Of a stretch of DNA of 64,000 nucleotides, positions 47,203-55,910 are shown in pieces (positions within the stretch are counted from its first letter, which is position 1; every line of letters starts with the position of its first letter). The DNA is from Selenomonadaceae bacterium (lineage in GTDB: Bacteria > Bacillota > Negativicutes > Selenomonadales > Selenomonadaceae), in NCBI GenBank assembly GCA_024698045.1, contig JAILRS010000005.1, forward strand, positions 1 to 64,000. The letters are read 5' to 3'. The translations under genes were made by a program, and so were the position numbers. The notes beneath the pieces are model-generated. The model ran no database searches. It was not told where the DNA came from and saw only the letters and a program-made list of their open reading frames with translations.

Positions 47203-48147
47203 ATGTCCGAAATTGCTGTATTGATTCCTTGCTACAACGAAAGCCGTACGATTGAAAAGGTTGTCCGCGATTATCGTCAAGCTTTGCCCGAAGCCACAAT
47301 TTATGTGTACGACAACAATTCGAGCGACGACACAGATAAAATCGCACGGGCGGCAGGTGCGATTGTGCGCTACGAACACCGTCAAGGCAAAGGCAATGTC
47401 ATTCGCACAATGTTTCGCGACATTGACGCCGATTGTTATTTGATGATAGACGGCGACGACACTTATCCTGCCGAAAACGCGCGCGAAATGTGTGATTTGG
47501 TTTTGAGCGGCAAAGCCGATATGGTAATAGGGGATAGACTTTCCTCGACTTACTTTACCGAAAACAAGCGGCCTTTTCACAATGTGGGTAATGTTATGGT
47601 TCGCAAGTTCATTAACTTATTTTGGAGACCAAAAACGCCGATTTTAGATGTGATGACAGGTTATCGCGCGTTTAGTCCGATGTTCGTGAAAAGTTTTCCC
47701 GTATTGTCGCAGGGATTTGAGATTGAAACCGAAATGACGATACACGCACTCGACAAAAATCTTGCGCTGCAAAGTTTGCCCGTAAGTTATCGTGACAGGC
47801 CGGCAGGTTCCGAAAGTAAATTGAATACGTACGTAGACGGCGCGAAAGTCATAATGACGATTTTCAATTTGTATCGCGATTATAAACCACTGCAATTTTT
47901 CGGAGTGATTGCGCTGATTTTGGCGTTAATTTCTTTGGGAATGTTTTGCCCCGTGCTCTTCGATTACCTGAAAACTTCAACCGTACCCAGATTCCCGACG
48001 TTAATCGTCAGCGGTTTCATGATGTTGGCATCGCTGTTATCGTTCGCGTGCGGTTTAATCCTCGACACTATCGCGAAAGGTAACAGGAAAAATTTTGAGC
48101 TGTACATGAATTTGGTGCGGACGTCTTTATCGAAAAAAATTTGGTAA
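47203..48147 (+). CDS. GT2 family glycosyltransferase with C-terminal membrane anchor
   Basis: A 314-residue dolichyl-phosphate-mannose-synthase-like enzyme. The GT-A fold starts at VLIPCYNESRTIEKVV, has YVYDNNSSDDT and the metal-binding DGDDTYP (DXD type), and then GYRAFSP and QGFEIETEM. Two C-terminal hydrophobic segments (about 235-260 and 270-292) anchor it. It would transfer a sugar from a nucleotide donor to a polyprenyl phosphate or similar lipid. The ATG at 47203 is chosen for the GGGAGG eight bases ahead. Confidence 0.87.
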   Translation: MSEIAVLIPCYNESRTIEKVVRDYRQALPEATIYVYDNNSSDDTDKIARAAGAIVRYEHRQGKGNVIRTMFRDIDADCYLMIDGDDTYPAENAREMCDLVLSGKADMVIGDRLSSTYFTENKRPFHNVGNVMVRKFINLFWRPKTPILDVMTGYRAFSPMFVKSFPVLSQGFEIETEMTIHALDKNLALQSLPVSYRDRPAGSESKLNTYVDGAKVIMTIFNLYRDYKPLQFFGVIALILALISLGMFCPVLFDYLKTSTVPRFPTLIVSGFMMLASLLSFACGLILDTIAKGNRKNFELYMNLVRTSLSKKIW

Positions 48148-48180
48148 ATAAAATTCCGTAGGCAAAGGAGATGACCGAAT

Positions 48181-50691
48181 ATGCCATTGATAGATTCAAA
48201 TGCGATAAGACCGATAAACCGACAGCAAATACAGGGCGGAGTCGATTCGGTAAGACGACAAGATGACGGCTCGTCAAGTAACGCGTTTAAACCGCAGACA
48301 AATGTAAATTTAAAGACGGCGATACAGGATATGGCGGCAACGCTCGGCAAAATCGGGGCGGAAGAAAAATTCGGCATCGAAAAATTGCCGCAGGAAGTCG
48401 GTGAAGTTGTCAAAAATATTTTGCGGCAATCAATGTCATTGGAAGCAACATTGTCGAAAGGAATAGGCAGCACCGTCGAGAGCCAAAGATTTTCGGCGGA
48501 TCAGTTGATGTTGTTTTCGCGAATGTTGACGCAGGTCGGCATGCTAATCGAAAAAGGTTACTCAATGGAATTGAGCGACGAAACTCAAATGCTGTTGACG
48601 AATTTGAAAAATGCAATCGTGACACAAGAGGGCGGCGAAAATTTCGAGCCCGTATTGATGTCAAAAGCCTCCTTTGAACTGGTGGACGCCAAAACCGCCG
48701 AACAACTTCCGCAAGCACTTTACGAAGTCTTGGCGCAATTGGCACAAGCTCCCGTAAACGTACAACAGCCGCAAAATCAATCCGAGGGCTTTCAGTTTTT
48801 AAAGCAGTTGGTAAAATTTTTCATGCCACGCCCGGGCGTAGATGTACCGGCGGAAGAACCCCAGACACAACAACAAGGTCAGCAAGGTCAATTTGCGCAG
48901 GCTCGAACGAAATCGCCGACGCAAAGATTTTTTCAATCGATGTTCAAAAATTTTACGGGACGATTCACGCAAAATCAGCCGCAGACTGCCGCGCAACAGA
49001 TACGCCAACAAGTAACGACACAACAGCAGTCGCAACAAACTCAACAACCGCAACAGCAATCTAACGTACAACAGAATCAACCCCAACAGAATTTACAACA
49101 GAATCAGCCGCAACAGAATTTACAACAGAATCAGCCGCAACAGAATTTACAACAGAATCAACCCCAACAAAATTTACAACAGAATCAGCCGCAACAAAAT
49201 TTACAACAGAATCAACCTCAACAAAATTTACAGCAAGGTCAGCCCCAACAAAACTTACAGCAGAATCAACCGCAACAGAATTTACAGCAAGGTCAACTGC
49301 AACAGAATTTACAACAAGGTCAGCCGCAACAGAATTTACAGCAGAATCAGCCGCAACAGAATTTACAGCAGAATCAGCCGCAACAGAATTTACAACAAAA
49401 TCAGCCGCAACAGAATTTACAGCAGAATCAGCCGCAACAGAATTTACAACAAGGTCAACCCCAACAAAACTTACAGCAAGGTCAACCCCAACAAAATTTA
49501 CAGCAAGGTCAACCCCAACAAAACTTACAGCAGAATCAACCCCAACAAAACTTACAGCAGAATCAACCTCAACAGAATTTACAACAGAATCAGCCGCAAC
49601 AGAACTTACAACAGAATCAGCCTCAACAAAATTTACAACAGAATCAGCCACAACAAAACTTACAGCAGAATCAACCGCAACAGAATTTACAACAGAATCA
49701 ACCGCAACAGAATTTACAGCAGAATCAGCCGCAACAGAATTTACAGCAAGGTCAGCCACAACAGAATAATTTTCAACAACGACAATCAAACGCGCCGCAA
49801 ACGCAACATCAATCGGGCACCGCGCAATTTCAATCGCAGACAAATTCAACGCACGGGCAACCGCGAGTATTTACGGGCAATTTCGTTGAGCGACAACAGG
49901 AGATGCGCAATTTGATGGATGCCGCCAAAACGACGCTCCTTAAACAGCCGTTACAAAACACTCCGCAAACGGGCGACGTAATGAAAAATCTTGCTCAATT
50001 CCTCATGAAAAATTCGGATATGACTCCGCGCGAATCGGCAATGCTACAGAATTTCATAAACAACACACAACAAATGATGCCCGAATCCGAGGCGCGACAC
50101 TTACAAAATCTTCTGCGGCTCTGTCAACAGAATGTTCCGTTGACCGTACAACAGGCGGCAGTCCAACAGAATTTACCCGACTTGCCGCGGCTTTGGGCGT
50201 TCATGCAACTTTGCGACATGGCAAATATCCCGGCGAAAATGACTGCGCGTGAACTCAAACGTGCCGGCAAAGATGTTGCGGACTTCGCTACTTCAATCCG
50301 ACATGCGATGAGTTCGGAGAATACCACCGTGCAAAATCAAAAGTCGTTTCAAATGATGATGCCGCTGTATATGGGCGATAACACTTCGAGTTATCCGACG
50401 TACCTGAATGTATTCGACGAGACTACGCATGACGAAGAGACCGGCAAAGATAAGAAAGAAACATGGTTGCGTATCTGCGTACTGACGGATCATATCGGCG
50501 CGGTCGAATTGGTTTTCCGCGTATTCGACGAAACGCAATTGGATATGAGATTTTATTTTTCGAGAAAAGATATTGCGCAGGAATTCAGTAACATTTACGT
50601 CAAGCAGCTCAAAAAATCCATGGGCGATACGCAACTGAATTTGAACGAAGTACGTGTCGGAAGTGTCGGCGAACGTATGGAAAGTGCATAA
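48181..50691 (+). CDS. FliK-like flagellar hook-length control protein with a Gln/Asn repeat region
   Basis: An 836-residue cytoplasmic protein. The N-terminal ~200 residues are helical (LKTAIQDMAATLGKIG; FSRMLTQVGMLIEKGY). Residues 302-526 are 25 tandem copies of QQNLQQ(N/G)QP, flanked by further Gln-rich sequence. The C-terminal ~150 residues form a globular domain with TWLRICVLTDHIGAVELVFRVFD-type strands and a helix ending QLKKSM, resembling the FliK C-terminal domain (assignment by overall layout, not by a decisive motif). FliK-type proteins measure hook length and switch export specificity. AAAGGAG precedes the ATG. No other flagellar gene adjoins, so another role is possible. Confidence 0.55.
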   Translation: MPLIDSNAIRPINRQQIQGGVDSVRRQDDGSSSNAFKPQTNVNLKTAIQDMAATLGKIGAEEKFGIEKLPQEVGEVVKNILRQSMSLEATLSKGIGSTVESQRFSADQLMLFSRMLTQVGMLIEKGYSMELSDETQMLLTNLKNAIVTQEGGENFEPVLMSKASFELVDAKTAEQLPQALYEVLAQLAQAPVNVQQPQNQSEGFQFLKQLVKFFMPRPGVDVPAEEPQTQQQGQQGQFAQARTKSPTQRFFQSMFKNFTGRFTQNQPQTAAQQIRQQVTTQQQSQQTQQPQQQSNVQQNQPQQNLQQNQPQQNLQQNQPQQNLQQNQPQQNLQQNQPQQNLQQNQPQQNLQQGQPQQNLQQNQPQQNLQQGQLQQNLQQGQPQQNLQQNQPQQNLQQNQPQQNLQQNQPQQNLQQNQPQQNLQQGQPQQNLQQGQPQQNLQQGQPQQNLQQNQPQQNLQQNQPQQNLQQNQPQQNLQQNQPQQNLQQNQPQQNLQQNQPQQNLQQNQPQQNLQQNQPQQNLQQGQPQQNNFQQRQSNAPQTQHQSGTAQFQSQTNSTHGQPRVFTGNFVERQQEMRNLMDAAKTTLLKQPLQNTPQTGDVMKNLAQFLMKNSDMTPRESAMLQNFINNTQQMMPESEARHLQNLLRLCQQNVPLTVQQAAVQQNLPDLPRLWAFMQLCDMANIPAKMTARELKRAGKDVADFATSIRHAMSSENTTVQNQKSFQMMMPLYMGDNTSSYPTYLNVFDETTHDEETGKDKKETWLRICVLTDHIGAVELVFRVFDETQLDMRFYFSRKDIAQEFSNIYVKQLKKSMGDTQLNLNEVRVGSVGERMESA
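49084..49758 (+). repeat. 25 tandem copies of a 27-bp unit
   Basis: The 27-bp unit encodes QQNLQQ(N/G)QP and is repeated 25 times without spacers, with synonymous differences (CCG/CCC/CCT/CCA, CAG/CAA, AAT/AAC) and a few Asn-to-Gly changes plus one Pro-to-Leu. Blocks of neighbouring units share variants, for example three consecutive Gly units near 49,440-49,520, as expected from duplication by slippage or unequal exchange. Confidence 0.95.
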
Positions 50692-50699
50692 AAAAATAC

Positions 50700-50728
50700 T
50701 TTCCAAAATAATTTTGTTATGTTATAAT
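50700..50728 (+). promoter_or_regulatory. Extended -10 promoter for the rubrerythrin gene
   Basis: A consensus TATAAT (50723-50728) is preceded by TGT (extended -10), with TTTCCA (50700-50705) 17 bp upstream. Confidence 0.65.
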
Positions 50729-50775
50729 CCCCCTCAAGCGTATGAATTAACAGTATGTTTTGGGAGGGTTTTATT

Positions 50776-51321
50776 ATGGCTAAATATGTATGCACAATAT
50801 GCGGCTACGTTCACGAGGGCGACGCTCCGCCCGAAGAATGCCCGATTTGCAAAGCACCCGCCGATAAATTTGTCGAGCAAAAAGGCGAATTGGTTTTCGC
50901 TGACGAACATGTAGTCGGAGTTGCCAAAGGCGTAGACGAAAAAATCATCGAGGGTCTTCGTCAAAACTTTACGGGCGAATGCACCGAAGTCGGTATGTAT
51001 TTGGCAATGTCGCGCGCGGCACATCGTGAAGGTTATCCCGAAATCGGCGAAGCTTTCCGCCGTTATGCTTTGGAAGAAGCAGAACACGCCGCAAAGTTTG
51101 CCGAATTGTTGGGCGAAGTCGTAAGCGCATCTACGGCCGAAAATCTTAAAGTCCGTATCGCCGCCGAGCACGGTGCATGTCAGGGCAAAAAAGATTTGGC
51201 AACCCTTGCAAAGAAACTCAATCTCGACGCAATTCATGATACCGTCCATGAGATGGCGAAAGACGAAGCGCGTCACGGTAAAGGTTTCAAAGGTCTCTAC
51301 GATCGTTATTTCGGCAAGTAA
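50776..51321 (+). CDS. Reverse rubrerythrin (rubredoxin domain N-terminal)
   Basis: A 181-residue NADH peroxidase-type rubrerythrin with reversed domain order. The rubredoxin-like [Fe(Cys)4] site comes first (C6-x2-C9 and C22-x2-C25, with the ICGYVHEG and CPICKAP motifs). The four-helix diiron domain follows with Glu/His ligands in [25 protein letters not shown] and [10 protein letters not shown]. Such proteins reduce H2O2 in anaerobes. GGGAGGG lies ahead of the ATG at 50776. It has its own promoter; the next transcription unit is the tRNA. Confidence 0.9.
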   Translation: MAKYVCTICGYVHEGDAPPEECPICKAPADKFVEQKGELVFADEHVVGVAKGVDEKIIEGLRQNFTGECTEVGMYLAMSRAAHREGYPEIGEAFRRYALEEAEHAAKFAELLGEVVSASTAENLKVRIAAEHGACQGKKDLATLAKKLNLDAIHDTVHEMAKDEARHGKGFKGLYDRYFGK

Positions 51322-51324
51322 ATC

Positions 51325-51353
51325 TTGACAGAAAAAATTTTGCGTGTTAGTAT
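51325..51353 (+). promoter_or_regulatory. Near-consensus promoter for tRNA-Ser
   Basis: TTGACA (51325-51330), 17 bp, then TAGTAT (51348-51353), with TGT just before the -10 box. It lies 13 bp before the mature tRNA 5' end. Confidence 0.8.
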
Positions 51354-51365
51354 TGCCTACGTTGC

Positions 51366-51454
51366 GGAGGAGTGTCCGAGCGGTTGAAGGTGCTTGACTC
51401 GAAATCAAGTGTAGTCAAAAGCTACCGTGGGTTCGAATCCCACCCCCTCCGCCA
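51366..51454 (+). tRNA. tRNA-Ser (anticodon CGA)
   Basis: An 89-nt type II tRNA with encoded CCA at the end. The anticodon stem CTTGA/TCAAG encloses loop CTCGAAA, giving anticodon CGA (51400-51402), which reads UCG. A long variable arm (TGTAGT/GCTACC) and a T arm GTGGG-TTCGAAT-CCCAC are present. The acceptor stem GGAGGAG/CCCCTCC has one A-C mismatch at positions 6-67; the discriminator is G, as expected for serine. Confidence 0.95.
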
Positions 51455-51470
51455 TTAATACGATTATTCA

Positions 51471-51502
51471 AGAGCTTGCGTGTTATGCGCAGGCTCTTTT
51501 TG
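51471..51502 (+). terminator. Terminator of the tRNA-Ser transcript
   Basis: AGAGCTTGCG (51471-51480) and CGCAGGCTCT (51488-51497) form a 10-bp stem with one G-T pair, followed by T5. Confidence 0.9.
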
Positions 51503-51530
51503 ATTCCGTTAACCAAAAATTTTTCGACAC

Positions 51531-51580
51531 AAAAAAATACTCGACCGGCGATAAACTTTCGCGTGTCGAGTACTTTTTAT
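51531..51580. terminator. Bidirectional terminator, mainly for dcuB
   Basis: TACTCGACCGGCG (51538-51550) and CGCGTGTCGAGTA (51560-51572) pair over most of their length. Seven A precede it (T run on the minus strand, dcuB side) and a T5 run follows on the plus strand. Confidence 0.85.
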
Positions 51581-51594
51581 TTCCGTACGGAATT

Positions 51595-52935
51595 TTACAA
51601 GACGATATGAGCCATGATGAAACCGACGCAGCAACCACTGATAACGCCGATAAGTCCGGGAATCATGAATGAGTGATTCAAAATGTATTTGCCTATGCGA
51701 GTAGTGCCCGAACGGTCGAAACCGATACAAGCCAAATCGGAAGGATAAGTAGGCAGGAAGAAGTAACCGTAACACGCACTGATAAAGGACATGATAAGAA
51801 CGGGATCCATGCCGACACTCAAAGCCATCGGGAAGACGATAGCGATTGCCGCCGCCTGTGAGTTAACAAGTTTTGAAGTCAAGAACGCGATGATAGCGAA
51901 CGCCCACGGATATGACGAAACAGCTTCGCCTAAAAATTCTTTCAAGAAAGCCATATGCGCACCGAAATAGGTATTTGCCATCCAAGCAACGCCGTAAACC
52001 GAAACGAGTGCGACGATACCGGATTTAAATACTTGACTGTTACCGACATCTTTCGCTTTGACTTGGCAGACGATAAGAATGATAGCCGCGACAAGCAACA
52101 TAACCATCTGAATGACGGCGGTCATTGAAATCGGTTTCATAACGCCTTTGGCATTTTCAAAATGCGGAAGTAAATCGGAGAAGTTGCCGAGCGCGGCGAT
52201 AACAATAATTCCTGCGAAGAAAATAAACATCGCATAATAATAGCTTGCAGGTAATTCTTTATCCATAAGGGATTCGGTGTCGCCGTAGACGTAAGCTTTG
52301 TTTTCGGGGTCTTTAATAAACTCTTGGAAACGTTCATCTTTGTCGAGATCTTTACCGCGGCGATAACTCCAAAGCGCGGCGAAGAAAACGCCTAAGCCCG
52401 TGGCAGGCATTGCAACAGCCAAAATTTGCATGACGGAATAATTATAACCGGCTGTAGCCATAAAGCCGACGATAGAAACGATAGCGACGGATACGGGCGA
52501 GGCGCAGATACCCATTTGTGAGGCAACCGACGCGACAGCCATAGGACGCTCGGGGCGAATATTCTGCTTGATTGCAATGTCGTAGATGATAGGGAACATT
52601 GTATAGACAACGTGACCCGTACCGCAAAGGACTGTTAAAAACCAAGTAGTTAACGGAGCAAGAATAGTGATGTGTTTCGGATTGTTACGCAGAAATTTTT
52701 CGGCGTACTTGAGCATGACTGTTAAACCGCCCGAAGTTTGCAGGAAACCTGCGCAGGTAACAACCGCCAAAATCGTCAACATAACATCAATCGGCGGAGT
52801 ACCCGGCTTATATCCGAAGACGAAAGTAAAAATAACCAAACCGATACCGCTTATGACGGCAAGACCGATGCCGCCATGCCGTACGCCTACAAGTAAGCAC
52901 ACAAGCAGTACAAGGAAACCTAAAAGCATTTCCAT
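51595..52935 (-). CDS. dcuB: Anaerobic C4-dicarboxylate transporter DcuB
   Basis: A 446-residue Dcu-type antiporter with about 12 membrane segments, exchanging fumarate, malate or aspartate for succinate in fumarate respiration. It is of the DcuB rather than DcuA type: CGTGHVVYT, IKQNIRPERPMA, the cytoplasmic loop RGKDLDKDERFQEF with YVYGDTESLMDKELP, and a C-terminal FDRSGTTRIGKYILNHSF all match DcuB as I recall it. GAGGTGAT precedes the ATG. It is monocistronic. Confidence 0.95.
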   Translation of the reverse strand: MEMLLGFLVLLVCLLVGVRHGGIGLAVISGIGLVIFTFVFGYKPGTPPIDVMLTILAVVTCAGFLQTSGGLTVMLKYAEKFLRNNPKHITILAPLTTWFLTVLCGTGHVVYTMFPIIYDIAIKQNIRPERPMAVASVASQMGICASPVSVAIVSIVGFMATAGYNYSVMQILAVAMPATGLGVFFAALWSYRRGKDLDKDERFQEFIKDPENKAYVYGDTESLMDKELPASYYYAMFIFFAGIIVIAALGNFSDLLPHFENAKGVMKPISMTAVIQMVMLLVAAIILIVCQVKAKDVGNSQVFKSGIVALVSVYGVAWMANTYFGAHMAFLKEFLGEAVSSYPWAFAIIAFLTSKLVNSQAAAIAIVFPMALSVGMDPVLIMSFISACYGYFFLPTYPSDLACIGFDRSGTTRIGKYILNHSFMIPGLIGVISGCCVGFIMAHIVL

Positions 52936-53054
52936 AAAAAATCACCTCTCCCATAAAGGTTAACAATTATTGCATGAAAATTTATTCGTTAACACAAATG
53001 TATTTCCTGCAACATAAAGCAGATTAATTTTGAGATACGGCGCAGAATATTCGA

Positions 53055-53105
53055 CAAAAAACGCGGTCGCTTGCATTAAGCAGTAACAACCGCGTCGATT
53101 TTTTC
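53055..53105 (-). terminator. Terminator after the HIT gene
   Basis: On the minus strand ACGCGGT (53089-53095) and ACCGCGT (53061-53067) form the stem of a long hairpin followed by a T run (A run at about 53056-53060). A T run on the plus side makes it possibly bidirectional. Confidence 0.7.
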
Positions 53106-53116
53106 GGATAAAATTT

Positions 53117-53464
53117 TTAGCCGGGTGGCCAAGTCATTTTTCTGCCGCCCAATAAATGAACGTGCAGATGATTGACGGTTTGACCGCCGTCCTCGCCCGT
53201 GTTAATCACAAGACGAAAACCGCCGTCATCTACGCCTAAATCTTTTGCCAACTTCGGAGCGACGTCGACGAAAATATGCGACACTAAATCTTTATCTTCG
53301 CTTTGAAGTTTCGCGACGCTTTGAATGTGTTTCTTAGGAATAATCAAAACGTGTACGGGAGCTTGCGGCGATAAATCTTTGAACGCGATAACTTTTTCGT
53401 CTTCGTAAACTTTTTGCGCGGGGATTTTCCCGTCGGCAATCATGCAGAATACACAATCATCCAT
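53117..53464 (-). CDS. HIT family protein (HinT-like)
   Basis: A 115-residue histidine-triad nucleotide-binding protein: it starts with DDCVFCMIADGKIPAQKVYED, has DLSPQAPVHVLIIPKKHI and ends with the catalytic NHLHVHLLGGR triad. HinT hydrolyses AMP-lysine and other adenylate phosphoramidates. GGAAGG precedes the ATG. It follows the membrane-protein gene by 25 bp. Confidence 0.93.
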   Translation of the reverse strand: MDDCVFCMIADGKIPAQKVYEDEKVIAFKDLSPQAPVHVLIIPKKHIQSVAKLQSEDKDLVSHIFVDVAPKLAKDLGVDDGGFRLVINTGEDGGQTVNHLHVHLLGGRKMTWPPG

Positions 53465-53489
53465 TTAAGCAACTTCCTTTCCGTTAATG

Positions 53490-54923
53490 TCATTCGGGCA
53501 CGCCCACAACGCTTTTCACGCCGTAATATCGTGCGACGAACAGATTTATGTAAAAATTTTTATCCTCGGTCAAACCGCCCAGATAATGCATGTATGGTAC
53601 GGCAGTCCTATCGCCCTGAATGCAATCGAAACGATGACGAACATACAAGGGCGTTAATTCAATCGTTTCCAAATCCGCGTGACGTTGCATGTATCGCACT
53701 TGTCGCCGTGAAGAATTGAATACGGAAATATCTACGTAAATCAACGTGGCGAAATAAAATACCAGCAACGAAGTTAAAGTTACAGATACGCCGCGCAGAA
53801 AACTTTCGGGTATCAGCATTGACAATTTGAAATCAGAACGTTCCAACTGCAAAATCGCACTTGTCGACGCAACCAATGTGAACGCCATTGACGGCATTGA
53901 CATGCGCAGATTAAATTCGGGCGCGAATAACATAATCGTCGGCACCAAAAATCCGCCGATTGAAAACAGTAGCATTAAAATTTCGTTCGTGTTGAGTTTG
54001 CCCGGTTCACGTTGCCCGAAGTAAATAAACATCGGAATCAGTGTTATCAAATCAGCGGCGATTATTCGCGGAAAAGATCCCGTCAAATACGAACATAGAA
54101 TGTCAAGGGAGTAATGATAATCGGGACGCGCGATAGATAACCGTTCAAAATTCCCCGGAGCCAAAATCATAAAGCAACAACTGATAATCGCTACGGCAAG
54201 TCCCGCAACCATCCACGTTCTGAAAACTCCTTGCGCGCGGCACATTATCACCATTATCGTTGCCAAAAAAATTGTGACCAATGCGCCGACTTCATTCGAC
54301 CAACCTGCCAAAATTCCCAGCACAATCATTATCACGACGTTTAATTTTGAATCGCCCGCGTCGTTAGATCTCAAGGCTTTGACATACGGTGTCAGGAAAA
54401 AAAGTTGCACGAATGACATCCACATGTAATTACATGAACCCGTCAGCCAAAACATTGTATTGATACTCCACGCGGCGAATAAATTCAAGCTCAGGAAAAT
54501 CCAGATAAGAGCCTTGCGCGAAATTTTTAACCAAGTATTTGCCAAATTGATTATGACCAAAATCAACAGAATGAAGACGATTGTATTTGCTACGTTAAAA
54601 TACGGTTTGCCAATCCACAAGAAAAATTGAATCAGCGTATGAGCAAAGACGCGGCCGCCCCATGTGAAGTAATGAGACCATTGCGATTCAAAAATATCGG
54701 AGAAGGAACTGACACGCTCCCTGTATTCGATTTCGGGCGAACCTGTTTGCATCATTGCCAAATTTCCGCCGTGTGCTCCGTCCCATATGAAGGCATAACT
54801 AAAATCGTCGTGAGCAAGCGGCAGTAAAGTTGTCCGGAGAAAAAAATATCCTGCGAACATCGCGAACAAAATCAGTGAGCGCGACGAATTCAGTGTCCGG
54901 TTTATGTATTGGAAGAAACTCAA
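53490..54923 (-). CDS. DUF6056-like polytopic membrane protein
   Basis: A 477-residue protein with about 11 predicted membrane helices. The first extracytoplasmic loop carries AHDDFSYAF, and later there are HYFTWGGRVFAH and FWLTGSCNYMW, a pattern I associate with the DUF6056 group of GT-C-like membrane proteins of cell-surface glycan synthesis. The acidic HDD after helix 1 is where GT-C enzymes keep their catalytic Asp. Function is otherwise unknown. It starts with TTG, with AAGGAGG 9 bases upstream, and has its own promoter. Confidence 0.7.
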   Translation of the reverse strand: MSFFQYINRTLNSSRSLILFAMFAGYFFLRTTLLPLAHDDFSYAFIWDGAHGGNLAMMQTGSPEIEYRERVSSFSDIFESQWSHYFTWGGRVFAHTLIQFFLWIGKPYFNVANTIVFILLILVIINLANTWLKISRKALIWIFLSLNLFAAWSINTMFWLTGSCNYMWMSFVQLFFLTPYVKALRSNDAGDSKLNVVIMIVLGILAGWSNEVGALVTIFLATIMVIMCRAQGVFRTWMVAGLAVAIISCCFMILAPGNFERLSIARPDYHYSLDILCSYLTGSFPRIIAADLITLIPMFIYFGQREPGKLNTNEILMLLFSIGGFLVPTIMLFAPEFNLRMSMPSMAFTLVASTSAILQLERSDFKLSMLIPESFLRGVSVTLTSLLVFYFATLIYVDISVFNSSRRQVRYMQRHADLETIELTPLYVRHRFDCIQGDRTAVPYMHYLGGLTEDKNFYINLFVARYYGVKSVVGVPE

Positions 54924-54955
54924 CTAAAGAAACCTCCTTAGTAATTGTACGGAGC

Positions 54956-54984
54956 ATTATAGCACAAAAATTTATCGACAGACG
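54956..54984 (-). promoter_or_regulatory. Extended -10 promoter for the polytopic membrane protein
   Basis: A consensus TATAAT (54956-54961, minus strand) preceded by TGC. The -35 region is weak. It lies directly after the queH stop. Confidence 0.55.
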
Positions 54985-54989
54985 AAAAT

Positions 54990-55622
54990 TTAATCGGCGG
55001 TAACTACGGCGTCCTGTTTGCTTTGAGTAAAAAATTTTTTCCGCGCCTTACGCAAATCGTTACTGAATCGTTCTTCTTCGCTGAAGATACAGCCGCAATA
55101 ATTTTGCCGATACAATTCGAGTTCCAAACTGATATCAATGCCGCGTTGCCAACCGATGCGAAAATCTTCGTAAAAAAATTCCACACCGAAATTTTTCGCC
55201 GCCTGTTCGGCAATTTTTTTCATCAGCTCGTGATTTTGATGACGGCTGTAGAAAAGAGTTGACGTAAAGATTTTGAAATTATTTTCCGCGGCAAATTGGG
55301 CAGCCTCATTCAAACGCCATGCATAGCAAACGGCGCAACGCTTATGGAAACCGTCGGGATATTGAATCGTATCGGAATCATCGACGAGGCTTGAAACTTT
55401 CTGCAGGTATTGGCGCAAACCGTAATGATTATGCACGAAAATTTTTATGCCGACCTTCTCGGCAAATTCGCGCGCGGTAGTAAGTCGTCGTCGCCACTCT
55501 TGATGCGGATGGATATTAGGATTAAAAAAATATCCGACGGGCTCAAAACCTTCGGCGCGCAATTTTTCCGTCGGATAACACGAACACGGCGCGCAACACA
55601 TATGCATTAAAATTTTTTCCAT
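54990..55622 (-). CDS. queH: Epoxyqueuosine reductase QueH
   Basis: A 210-residue QueH (DUF208) protein, the non-cobalamin enzyme converting epoxyqueuosine to queuosine in tRNA. It shows the N-terminal CCAPCSC cluster (residues 9-15), GYFFNPNIHPHQEWRRR, the CAVCY motif near residue 100 and the C-terminal CGCIFSEEE. Cys pairs ligate the Fe-S cluster. It begins 9 bp after the small upstream gene. Confidence 0.93.
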   Translation of the reverse strand: MEKILMHMCCAPCSCYPTEKLRAEGFEPVGYFFNPNIHPHQEWRRRLTTAREFAEKVGIKIFVHNHYGLRQYLQKVSSLVDDSDTIQYPDGFHKRCAVCYAWRLNEAAQFAAENNFKIFTSTLFYSRHQNHELMKKIAEQAAKNFGVEFFYEDFRIGWQRGIDISLELELYRQNYCGCIFSEEERFSNDLRKARKKFFTQSKQDAVVTAD

Positions 55623-55631
55623 TAAACGACC

Positions 55632-55892
55632 TCAATAAATGTGATACTCTTTCCACGGTATTTGATCCAATCGAATCGATTGCAGGAAATCAACTATATC
55701 CTTTCGCCCGTAATAATGCGGTGTTCCGTTTGAATCCTGCGACATCAAAATTATCGGCATGTTGCGAAAGAATTGCGCCAGTTGATGACGAACGCGGATA
55801 GCTCTTGAAGTGTAATTGGTCACGGTACGATTTACCGCCACCACCGCGAATGTTACACCCTGTTCCAAGATAACTGCGCCCTGTATTTTCAC
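55632..55892 (-). CDS. Small unknown protein
   Basis: 86 residues, no family recognised. It starts with KIQGAVILEQGVTFAVVAVN, has a beta-strand-rich N-terminal half and a helical middle with QLAQFFRNMPIILMSQDSNG. The GTG at 55892 is chosen because AGGTGA lies just ahead. It sits in an operon between the lipoprotein gene (18 bp) and queH (9 bp). A small regulatory or binding role is possible, but nothing in the sequence decides it. Confidence 0.6.
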   Translation of the reverse strand: MKIQGAVILEQGVTFAVVAVNRTVTNYTSRAIRVRHQLAQFFRNMPIILMSQDSNGTPHYYGRKDIVDFLQSIRLDQIPWKEYHIY

Positions 55893-55910
55893 GTTAATCA
55901 CCTGCTTTCA

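Noticed and set aside
49084..49758. Regular 27-bp repeats that could be taken for a CRISPR array
   Set aside because: The units are contiguous, in frame and have no spacers; they lie inside a gene and no cas gene is near.
49061..49849. A 262-codon open frame opposite the FliK-like gene
   Set aside because: It is a shadow of the 27-bp repeat array (Val/Ser/Ala/Asp low complexity) with no ribosome binding site or promoter.
52936..53055. dcuB promoter within the region containing two GTTAAC palindromes
   Set aside because: Candidate boxes (TTGTGT with CAATAA or TGCAAT) fit poorly, so no promoter is called. The GTTAAC pair may be chance.
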